Below, piece after piece: positions 9,377-21,300 of a DNA stretch of 64,000 nucleotides (positions are counted from its first letter, which is position 1; each line of letters opens with the position of its first letter). The notes under the pieces are model-generated. The model worked only from the letters and a program-made list of their open reading frames with translations, searched no databases and was not told where the DNA came from. The translations under genes and the position numbers were made by a program. Source of the DNA: Tubulanus polymorphus (Eukaryota > Nemertea > Palaeonemertea > Tubulaniformes > Tubulanidae); the NCBI RefSeq assembly GCF_964204645.1, contig NC_134027.1:12636485-12700484 (forward strand), written 5' to 3'.

Positions 9377-12300
9377 GATGTTTCTTTATGACACGATTTA
9401 AGCTGTTTGTGTGGACCGACAATTCTGTAATTTCACACAGGTATTCTCTACTTGATGTAGATGGTGCAGCTTGGTTTATATTTGATTCCGATGGTTATAA
9501 GTGCTCTAATTTGGTTAAAAGATAATTAACGTTACTCGCTAGTTCAAGCCGCTGTATGGCGCGTTGCTACGACGACGCTCGATCAACATACTGGTACTCG
9601 CTGTGTAATACTGAACACTTATATACCTGTAGATATTGATCGTACTAGCACCGGTTTTAGATAGCGCGCGCGCTGATCGGTCTTAACACTTCTCGGAACT
9701 GCTGTGCTAAATGCTGAGAGGCCGAATCTATGCGCAAGCATTTATTGGGCTCGTCACATTTGATAGTGAATGGATAAATAACCGGTGTCAATGACGGTCG
9801 CTACTCCCCATCAGTATAACTCATAAGTATAAGAAATAATTCTTTCGAGTTTTTTTTTTCAATCCCCGAAGTTGTTGTTACTATGTTGACCTCGCCGTTT
9901 TATAAGCTTACCGATGATTCTTCTAGTATTTTCAGGGTCACAAGACATGACGAAGTCGCAAAGTTTTGTACAAATTTCACGAAACAAACAATTATTTAGG
10001 CGGCACCTGATCTATTGATTAATTATGATAAATAATGTTTATTTCATTAAAAATTTGTTTTATTCAAACACTACTTTCATCGCACATAGCGTGATCGGTA
10101 GGCCCTACTATTCTACGGTAGGCCATGAACTCTTTCATGTGGTAGGCCTATTACAAATGATACAATCCGCGTGTCCGTGAATAAGTGACACGTGGTGGGG
10201 CGGGTTGTGAGGAGCATCGAAACTAATCCGTCACAAATAATAGATAGAAAACAATACCTTAAGAGGTTAACTTTTATTAACATCATTACCAAATCAAAAC
10301 CTGCACATCCTATCATAAATAGAAATTCTAAGAATTTATTTCAAAGAATAATAAATTACGTCTAAATATTGGGATTCGAACTCATAGCATCGATTCAGGT
10401 GCCTTTCCCAAAGCAAGTATCCCGCGGGGAAAACCCATTACTATTTATATCGAGAATCGCCTTTTTGCGACAGCGCCACGGCGCTGGAGCATATTAAGTT
10501 GATCGAACCACCTGGTGTCTTCCAATACCACCACCTAGTGGGCTCAAATTCAAGTTCAAATATACTTTATTGATACTCATCAAATATACTTAATTGTTAC
10601 TTTATTCAATACTTTATTGTTCCCAGTACTGCAAATACATCGGATTTCCGCAATTAAGTAGACAGAACACAAATAAAATCAAGAATCTTTTAGTATTCAG
10701 AAAACAACGTACATGTTATTTTTCAACTTTAATTAGCAATGAGATAATTTTTTGCGACACTCACGGATGATGCGCATTCCCTTTCTGGAAGGCTGATCGG
10801 CTCTTCCCTGAAAAATTAATTTCTGAATCGACGTCCCGTAATGATGAATACTATTTTTAGATCCCCTGATTTCAAAATTCAAAAATATAGATTTATATGA
10901 ACCTTAGGTCTACCCTTGTAATTAACAAATTATTCGAAAGCAAAGATCTTGCATTCGAGTTTATTCATTTTTTAAGCAGTTTCTTTATTTCAAGCCGCCG
11001 AATTGATTGTCTAAATCTCTTTGCTCTTCTCGGAACTTGTATTCAATTAAATTTTCTATTCTCATTCTACAATTTGTACGTGAATACTATCAACGGTAGC
11101 ATTTGTTTCTTTTCATTTCGTTTTTCATAATGATTTTGTAATATTTAAATCTTCATTTTATCGCGACGGGTGCTTCCGCTTTTAAACTGTTCGTTTGTTA
11201 CTTCCGATTTTGTAATCTTCATTAATTTATTCATTCTTTATGACTTCTCTCTCTCCAAAATCGGAATAATTGTATCCTTAGATACAATAGGATCTTGATT
11301 TTTAATGACTTTGCAAAACCACCTGTCGCAGTATATTTCCTTTTAGAAATATACCTTGTTGACAGCGAGTTCGGTGAATGAAACAGAAACAATTACACAG
11401 AAACCCATCATGGAAAGTTTCTTTCTGGTTGTATATGGCCACCAGGGGGCGTTGAATAATACAATATCTTAGTATTTCTATATCATATTCCTATCAATGC
11501 ATATTTTGTAACCGCAATCAATTGCAAAGTTGTAGCTCATGACATCATCTATGATTGTGGCAAGTTTTAAGGCCATTAGTTATTCTATATGGTCACCAGG
11601 GGGCGTTGAATAGTAGAATAACTTAGTATTTCCTTATTATATTGGTACCTAGGCATATTTTGTTAACATGATCAATTACAAAGTTATACTTCGTTACATG
11701 TTCTATGATTGTGGTGAGTTTCAAGGTCATTGGGTTTTGAATATGGTCACCAGGGGGCGTTGAATAGTAGAATAACTTAGTATTTCCATATTAAATTGGT
11801 AACGAGGCATATTTTGTAATCACAATCAATTACAAAATCATAGCTGCTGACATGTTCTATGATTGTGGTGAGTTTCAAGGTCATTGGTTTTTGTATATGG
11901 TCACCAGGGGGCGTTGAATATTGAAATTGTTAGATTGTTGCGCATTTGAAACCACTTCCCAAGTGGGCATGGTGTCCCTGGACCCCTAGTTTTTAATATT
12001 TCCCTAAATTATTAGAAAATGCCGATAGTAAGACCGAGGGAATGTTTTTATCGTTGTATGGGCTAATCATGGCGGCAGAGTGCACCTGTGATAAGGCGGA
12101 AATAGTTCCATGTGAAGGCAAAGCTTTTAAATGATTAGACAGTCGGAGGTGGTTTATCAACTTTTTTCAACTAAAGTGCTGCTATTTTCCCAACCGTATT
12201 GCTAGATTTAGATCGTTTCCCATAAGTCAACACTTGTAATTCAAGTGTGATTTTGATGTGTGTAGAGATACATCGTGACTAGCGTATTGAATGGTGGTGC

Positions 12301-15300
12301 CAGGTTTAAGCTGCGCATCGATCGTTGATTAGTGGAAATATAGGGTGGAATTATCTTGATTGTATCCATACGAAGTTTACTAAAGGTGAGTGTCAACAAA
12401 TGGTCCCTTACAGTCCCTCTAATTTGTGTGGAGAGACGCTCTTAACTGGCAAAACCGTTGTCTGTTTCGTGTTATCGTTGGCCTACCCGTTACGTGACTG
12501 ACCTTGCTTGAGCGTTCGCCGTCGGCGCGCCGCGTCAAAGTTATGAATAAAGTATTATATAACTGATTGTTAATGACATACAATAAATAAACCTTTAAAG
12601 AAAGGTACCTAGTGTCTGACATTCTACTGAAAAATTCCGGATTGATTCACCGCATAGTTTTTTCATAGTGAACATTTTAGTATACTGGGTATGAATCAAT
12701 TAAGATGATTGACAGACGCGGGTGCGGTTGTATCAGCTGTTGAAGACGTTCGATGTAAATAAACTATAGTTTTAACCACGTGTGCGATGAAAACAGGGAC
12801 ATCAAACTAAGAAGCACTGAATTTTTTAATTACATGTGATTTAAATAGGCATCTGTGCTGGTTTTTCAATAAGGCCAGGCCCTCTGGAATTGAATTGAAT
12901 TCGCCTGTAATTTGCAATGAATCTTTTTGAAAATTAGCTTGAAGATTGGGTCTGGCAAGATGTCCACCCCTATTGTAAAAAAATTTCATTGGTGATCAAA
13001 TATGGCTGCCATTGGGGTGGCCATTTTGAATTTCTTGTTTGCACGATGCAGCCCGCAATTCTTGATGGATTTCCACAAAATTTGGTGTGAGGATCAGGAT
13101 AGGTAAGCTGTCCATGCCTTTTGTATATGGAGGTCATCGGCTTTGAAATATGGCCGCCAGGTCAGCCATCTCAAATCTCGAAGGAATTTTGGTAGGTTTA
13201 ATGTCTACCCCTTATTGAAAATTGAGTTAAAGTATGGCCACCAGGGTTGCCATCCATCTGATTTCTTTTCAGCACGATGCCTACACCAATTCTTGATGCA
13301 TTTTTTTGCAATTTTTCGAATCTTTGTGGGGCAGCTAAAATGGGCTTGTCTTGTAAGGATATATTAACAGAAAATGAACATAACCGCCACATAGCCTATA
13401 CCATCTTAAATATTTTAAAACTTGTTACATCATTACAATGTAAATCTTTCTGTAAAACTTTGAATACTGAATCATTCTTCTTCTACTGCGTCATGAAGGT
13501 ACAAGGCCCATGGGCCTCTTGTTGTTTAAATTTCTATTATTCATATGAAAAAGCGAAAGTTTAAAGCTATCATGACTATTGAGATTTAGTGTATTCGCAT
13601 CCAAATAATAGGTGATTGGCAGTAAAACAGAGTCATCCATTGTAAAATAGGGATTTAACTGGTGTTAGTAACTTACAATCCTCATTCTGTTAAGAACCGC
13701 GTGAGCAAAAAATTTAGCAAACCAACTAGACTACAATAACAAAATAGAAGCATAATGGTTATCATTCCTACAGCATCGGAAAAGGATAACAAGAAACATA
13801 GGCAGACAAGGTTATCCTATATTGTTTAAGATTCTATCGAAATCCGCCGAGCCATTCACATTGTATTTGGTCCCTTTAATGATCGCGGTAATCCTTCCAT
13901 CGTATGACCACGACGCACTGACGCTATCGTGGTTGTACAGGAATTTGAGGAAATCCGCTCGTCCTTTGGACGCTAAATAAATATCGCTAATAAAAACTTG
14001 AAGCGCAAGATTTTTATTGCAAATGAACTAGCCTAGAACATGGCGGATTTAGGTTCCAATTAAGGTTTAAGGTTTATTTATTTCGCTCTAACCAAACATT
14101 GGTATATAGAGGTTACAAGAATTTGTACAATAAAATTTATAATTTACAAAACTTAAAAACAAGAAAACAGAGATACACATAGAATTAGGACCATAGTTTA
14201 TATGTACCTTTATACCAATTGAAAATCAGCTTTCTGGCTATCCCAAAATGGCTGCCAAGGCATTATAGGCCTATATTACCCCGATAGGTCCATGGATTAG
14301 ACTTTTCCATCATATTTAAGCTTTTTATTCTTTCAAAATTGTCTCAATGGTGGACATCTTGAATTATTCTTGTTTCGGAGTCTACACTACAGGGGAGTGG
14401 CAACCAAATAATTATTTGTCAGACATATAGTATAAATAAATCATTGCCTGTGCATTGCTATGCGCTTAGGGTTCGGAGCGTGCATCAATTGGCAGCCGAA
14501 GGAATCGATGAAAGCGTAGAACCGGGGGAAGAGTGCAAGAGGGGGCGGTTAATGCAAATTTGAACGAATCAGAAGAACCACCTTGGTAATTACTGGTGCG
14601 ACATACGTCGAACCAACTGCACCGGTAGCTACGCCGCTGCACTACAGATGACATAGAATTTCTTTTTGGATATTGGTAGGTGTGATAAGTTAGGTCAACG
14701 GATCACGCCTATCAAAAATAAGTTTCTCACTGCTCCGGCTTGATTTTCCAAGATGGAACGTTGCTGTATTATTAATATTGCGCAATATTTAGGAAACTGT
14801 TAGTATATTTTACTTGTCCACTTTTCAATAGGTATGTAAAAACTTAACTTTTAACATACTGAGGTGAATCATGATTAAACCACTTTCTGGTTGGTAGTTA
14901 CTTGTTCATCAGGGGGATTGAATATTGATTGAAAATGTCGCATTTTCAAGCATTTCTTCACCGAGCAGGCATGGTGTCCCTGGACCCCTAGTTTTTACAT
15001 AGAAAATAAATGGTGGCAATGCTAGGATAGATCATTATCTTTTCTTTCAATTCAATTTAGATTGATTCATATTGCAAATCAAAAGGATTATGTATATCTG
15101 GTTACTATCAAGCGAATGAGTACCTTGGAGATGCAAGGTGAGTAATACATATGCAGCAAACTCTGTTATACATATATCATGGGATAAGCCTAATGCAGCA
15201 ATTCGCCGTTACTCGCCTAGTGTGTGGATACTAGCGACAAATTCTGTTACTATCAGCCAATCAATGAGATAAAAATCATGTGCAATTCACAAAATGGCGG

Positions 15301-18300
15301 CCAGAACTTTATCCACACAATTCGTCTAAGCATACATGTGGTCGTGGGTGAACAGGCGGGAAAGTTGCCAATGAGAAGCTTAGTATTTGTGGCTAAAAAT
15401 CGCCTAGTGAGCGCTGAGCTTAACACGTCACAGAAATATGGCGGTAGATTTGAATCCATGATTGTTCAAAGTTATTTTTCAGGAGCACATGATACTTTGA
15501 CGTAGTGCACGGTGCTAGTCATATCAGCTTTAAATGTCAAGCAATGAAAATTTTTAATGATTTCTATAATAACCTTCAGTTTATGTGAGGAGGCCAGCTT
15601 TACAGAAACCCTATTATTGCTGCTTTGCAGCTATATTTACTTTTTTTTTTTTCAGTCCAACTATTGTATCTTATAAAGTGGCGGATCGTATATCTGAAAA
15701 TAGTGGAAGTGGTGAATCACTTATAGTTATGGTATGTGCGTTTTTTGTGACATTAACATCAAGATGTATTTTACACAAATACTTTATAGGAACACTGATT
15801 GAAATTTTCATTAATCTTCTCAGCTTGACAATAGAAAATTAAGTTTTGAATGTGAAGAACCAGCACACAGAATACACAGGTATCATGATGGAAAATGGAA
15901 ACAATTACCACATGAGAGTAGGTAAGTAAGTAGGTAATGGTTTTTCATGTTGTACCAGCAATAAATAGGCTGAAGCATATATTTTGAGAGGTAACTGCTT
16001 ATACAGTGGAACCTCGTTTCTAACGAACCGCGTGGGGAAAAATAAAAAGATCGTAATATCCAATAGTTCGTTAGATCCGTTTCACATCGTTTATGTATGA
16101 AAAGAACACCCCCTGGTGTGATGAAACACAAACCAAGTGGTTTCATTGGACCAGGGCTACTATCTTATATAATATTACCGAATTGTCGTACCGACTGCTC
16201 TGTCGTTACTGGACATATCGCCCTGAAAATTTCCCCAGTGGTAGATCTCGGCGTGTTTTATCGCTTGGTCGTGGTTTCCGATGGAAATGTATTCTGGAAT
16301 TTATGTGGTGGGCCATTTACCAAATTTTTGTAGTCTCTCCTACTGTTCACAGAGGGCATATGGGTGTACTGGCATAGCCACTGACTTGAGTTGTCAGTTG
16401 ATACAGTACGAGTTATTGCTGCCTTTATGACCCGGCTGCTGGGTCACGAAACAGTTTTTTAAATGTTACAGTAAATAAAAAAGCAATTAACCCACTTAGT
16501 GTAACCTACGAGGCACTGCAACAAACTCACTACTCAAGTCAGCAGAGTGATTGTATTACGCTGAGGCGTTAGCGTACGTGCGACTGAACATTTTTATTGT
16601 TTATCTGTTATCTGCTGTACCCACGGGTTCGGATCTTCAGTACCGTGTATGATTCATACATAATGAAATGATCATATCGGTACTTTACACATTTCTTTGC
16701 AGTCTATAGTTCTGTTTTCGGGCTTCCATGGGAAGATGACATTTTCAGTAAGTGATTAAGGGATCGAGTATCCTCGGCTACAGGTCAAGTCGGTCCGAGA
16801 TCCCATGGTCTGAATGGGCATGAGTGATCACAAAATACTTCTACTCAATTCACAAGAAAGTCGGAAGTGGTAGGCCCTATATGTTCAAAAATCACCCTTG
16901 GTTTCCACGGGTTTTTCATATATTATGAAATGATCATACCGGTACTTAACACATTTGTCTGCTATCTATAGTTCTGTTTCGGATGGGTTCAAATCTTCAG
17001 TACTGCGTGCAATTCATACATTATGAAATGATCATATGGGTACTTCACATAGGCCTATTTTTTTCTATCTATGGTTCTATTACCTTGGGCCTCCATGGGA
17101 AGAAGAAATTTTCAGTATGTGATTAGGGGCCCCAGTATCCTCGGGCACTGACCTCGAGAGGGGTAGGTCCGACCGGTAAGCAGAGAGAGATAGAGAACGA
17201 ACAACGGAACGACTACGTGGTTTTCTGTTAATGTGACACATACTATAGAATTCTATTCCGTATTTATAGAGGAATGCACAGATACAGTTGAATAGTTACA
17301 GTTACAGTTAAAGGCTCAGTACAGTCTAATAGTTCACGCAGTTCGACAATTGTGTGAAGTTCTACAATTTAATATAACAATATAATACACTATAACTGAT
17401 AATCTTATTCACGACAGGCACAGGTCAAGTTGGTCCCGAGATCCCATATGGTCTCTATGGGCACGGGTGATCACACCACGTAATAGGCCACTTTAAAATG
17501 CTCCTACTCAATTCGTATGCAATGGACTAATAAGTACGAAGTTCTACGTTTAAAAATTCCGTGGTTTCTTCACTTACTGAAATCAGCAGAGTGAGGCTGG
17601 AGCGTGTGTGACTGAACATTTTTGTTTTTTACCTGTTACCTGCTGCACCCGCGGGTTCAAATCTTCAGTACTGCGTAGAATTCATACATTATGAAATGAT
17701 CATATCGGTACTTTACATATTTGTTTCTATCTATATTTCTATTACCTCGGGCCTCCATGGGAAGACGAAATTTTCAATATGTGATTAAGGGCCCCAGTTT
17801 CCTCTGGCACGGGTCAAGTTAGTCCCGAGATTCCATATGGTATCCTTATCTAGGTAATCATACCACATGATAGACCACTTTATGCTCCTACTCAATTCAC
17901 GTGCAATGAACTAATAAGTCGGAAGATCTACGTTTAAAAATCACCATTTCCACTAGTAAGTATAAATACTGTCGGCTAATAAATCACTAATTGACAGCAG
18001 TAAACTATGAAAAAAATTTAAACCAAATTCAGATATGCTCTCTGTTAACTTTGAGTGGTTAATACATGTGTTGCACACATGAGTCCCTCCCAGGGAATGC
18101 GATGGAACGAGATCAAGGAAATGAATGTAACAACGAGATGCCGGTTAAAACGTCAGAACAATTTTAAAACTTCAGTCAGAGCGTTTAATCCCTTTTTCGA
18201 TTTCTCTGATGGTCTCAATTATTTTGTGAAGTACGTATTCATAAGCGCATGTGCATATTACTGTAAACAGGCTGAAACAATGACCTACTACCGTTCTACA

Positions 18301-21300
18301 AATTGTAGCAGCCAGCAACACATCGTTAATCTGTATTGCTAATCTAAGATGAATAAAGCAACACTGCCTCTCGTTTTGAAACTGACAATAAATAAACAAG
18401 TGTGATTATTGGCTTAGCGATGGATCGTTAGAACCAATGAAAATATATAATAGGACTCACGAGAAACTAAGGTCATTATAACCGAAAGTTCGTTAGAAAA
18501 GGGGCCCTTCTTTCCGATGAAATTTAACTGTAAATGAGAAGGATTTAGCCGGGGATTTTTTCACCTTCATGACTACATTCACCTTCATGAAGGTTATAAG
18601 ATGGTAGTGAGTCGATGACGTCATTTTCGTGTCGCCACTTATAACTTGGTGGGAGTTCAGAGGAAGATTTGTCAAACGAATAAATACTCTAATCTTATTG
18701 ATGCAGAGTGTGAAATTTCGCTTTTTTTAAATATTTCCCTAAATTATTAGAAAATGCCGATAGTAAAACCGTGGGAAAGTTTTTATCGTTGAGTGGGCGA
18801 ATCACGGTGGCAGAGTGCACCTGTGATAAGGCGGAAATAGTTCCATGGGAAGGCAAAGCTTTTAAATGATTAGACTGTCGGAGGTGGTTTATCAACTTTT
18901 TTCAACTATAGTGCTGCTATTTTCCCAACCAAATTACTAGATTTCGATCGTTTCCCATAAGTCAACACTTGTAATTCAAGTGTGATTTTGATGTGTGTCA
19001 AGCTACATCGTGACTAGCGTATTGAATGGCGGCGCCATGTTTAAGCTGCGCATCGATCGTTGAATAGTGGGAATGTAGGGTGGAATTATCTTGATTGTAT
19101 CCATACGAAGTTTATTAAAGGTGAGTGTCAACAAATAGTCCATTAAAGTCCCTCTTAATTGTGTGGAGATACGCTCTTAACCGGCAAAACGATGGTCTGT
19201 TTCGTGTTATTGTTGGCCTACCCGTTACGTGACTGACCTTGCTTGAGCGTTTGCCGTCGGCGCGCCGCTTCAAAGTTATGAATAAATTATTATATAACTG
19301 ATTGTTAATGACATACAACAAATAAACCTTTAAAAAATGGTACCTAGTGTCTGACATTCTACTGTAAAATTCCGGGTTGATTCACCGCATAGTTTTTTCA
19401 TAGTGAGCATTTTAGTATACCGGTATGAATCAATTACGATGATTGACAGACGCGGGTGCGGTTGTATCAGCTGTTGAAAACGTTCGATGTAAACAATAAT
19501 TTAAACCACATGCGCGATGAAAACAGGGACATCAAACTAAGAAGCACTGAATTTTTAATTAGGCCTACATGTGATTTAAATAGGCATCTGTGCTGGTTTT
19601 TCAAAAAGGCCAGGCCCTCTGGAATTGAATTTGACACAGTAATTCGCCTGTAATTTGCGATGAATCTTTTTGAAAATTAGCTTGAAGATTGGGTCTGGCG
19701 AGATTTCCACCCCTATTGTAAAAAAATGTCATTGGCGATCAAATATGGCTGCCATTGGGGTGCCCATTTTGAATTTCTTGTTTGCACGATGCAGCCCGCA
19801 ATTCTTGATGGATTTCCACAAAATTTGGTGTGAGGATCAGGGTAGGTAAGCTGTCCATGCCTTTTGTATATTGAGGTCATCGGCATTAAAATATGGCCGC
19901 CAGGTCAGCCATCTCGAATCTCGAAGGTGTAAGAATTTTGGTAGGTGAAATGTCTACCCCTTATTGGAAGTTGAGTTCTCTGCAGCTAAAATGGGCTAGT
20001 CTTTTCATGTAAGGATATATTAACAGAAAATGAACATTATCGCCACATAGCCTATACCATCTTAACTATTTTAAAACTTGTAAATCTTTCTGTAAAACTT
20101 TGAATACTGAATCATTCTTCTACTGAGTCATGAAGGTACAAGGCCTGTGGGCCTCTTGTTTTGTACGTAACAAGCAATGGTTTGTTAGTTCCGAGGTCGT
20201 TAGATCGAGGTTCCACTGTATCAATGATTTTATACTTTTATATCAAAATTATCGCAGATATAGTGTTTCAAGTTAGATACTGTCTTTTTCTTGCACTGTC
20301 CTTTCATCTTAAAATCTTGTACAATAAACCTTGCGCAAGTTGGATAGGCGAAAGTGTATATGAAAAATCATAGAAAATGAATATTGATATGAAAAGTTTT
20401 TAGGAATCCATGTGAAAAAAATGGGATTAGCCTACCGGGTATGTCTTCCAGAATATTTAGGGTTTTCTGACTTTCGTCGAAAACCCTCTTGAAATTCTGT
20501 TGATTATTAATATTATATATTTTCCGCCGATTTCGTCAAATAAAATTCATCTTCATTCAGATTCGGCAACTGACAGCTTCGAAACAAAATGTATAAATTG
20601 ATACTGTAATAACGGTCTCTCTGAACCAACAGATTGTCTGAATGTACTTTCCATCCTATTTGAAACTTAAAATTACTTATTAGGTCACTGTAAATAAAGA
20701 ATTGAATTGAATTGTTAGACAACAAGCACCGGCGAAATAACAGTTTGTGACGTCATTTAGTAAGTAAATAAAGGAGGGCTCCGAGAATTTCCAAATCACG
20801 GGGACTATACTGGGGTTAGACCATTCAACCAAAAAGAGGATTGCTCCGATAATATCCAAATCCTCTCATATTATTTTTTCCATCGAATACCCGGTAATTA
20901 ATTTTTCCTTTCGATCACATGCATCCAGAAAACCCGTTATCGCTGCTTTGCAGCTATACTTTACATTGTTTTTCCTGGTGAATATCAAGTTTTAAGGCAT
21001 AAACAGGCCCGTAGACTGGGGGTTTGACAAGCAAATGCTTAACATTACGGCTTTGAGTTCCACTCACGATGAGTGACTTGAAAAATTCACTACTATATTT
21101 GAGCACTTGCAAGTGCTGCAACTAGGAAATGCTGCACTTAAACCTTAATATTTTGATCAAGTTGATCTTGGTGAATCCAGCTTATACAGTACATGTCTCA
21201 AATAAATATGAAACAAATAGCTGAATATATTTACTTTGTTCTAATAGAATGTCTAGTGTGTTCATAATCATTATTAGCCCACTTGGGACTTAAGCCCCAG

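Larger units (their letters stand above)
8637..11989 (+). mobile_element. Helitron/Helentron-like element with tandem 154-bp core, split by a nested insertion
   Basis: The 5' end at 8637 begins TAGCCCACTTGGG. The core repeat is interrupted at about 9291 and resumes at about 11428. Core units start at 11433, 11588, 11742 and 11896 (spacing 155, 154, 154), each with CACCAGGGGGCGTTGAATA. The 3' end is a CCACTT-ccc-AAGTGG hairpin followed by ...GACCCCTAG at 11989 and then T. This CTAG|T terminus with a preceding hairpin is the Helitron 3' signature, and central tandem cores are typical of Helentron-associated elements. The element has no coding capacity. Confidence 0.65.
16012..20220 (+). mobile_element. 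Tigger/pogo-like (Tc1-mariner superfamily) non-autonomous element with nested repeats
   Basis: The left end is TA then CAGTGGAACCTCG...TAACGAAC at 16012. The right end is GTTAGATCGAGGTTCCACTG at about 20220 followed by TA, so terminal inverted repeats and a TA target duplication are visible. The 4.2-kb interval includes decayed tandem modules (16612-17940) and the whole family E copy (18727-20160). No DDE transposase ORF survives. It occupies most of EMC8 intron 4. Confidence 0.65.

Noticed and set aside
11433-11960. CRISPR-like array (regular 154-bp repeats)
   Set aside because: The repeats are contiguous without unique spacers, the genome is an animal's, and the array is the core of a Helitron-like element.
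12419-12622. Similar minus-strand ORFs at 12419-12622 and 19115-19357
   Set aside because: They are alike because both lie in copies of repeat family E; differences are not codon-biased.
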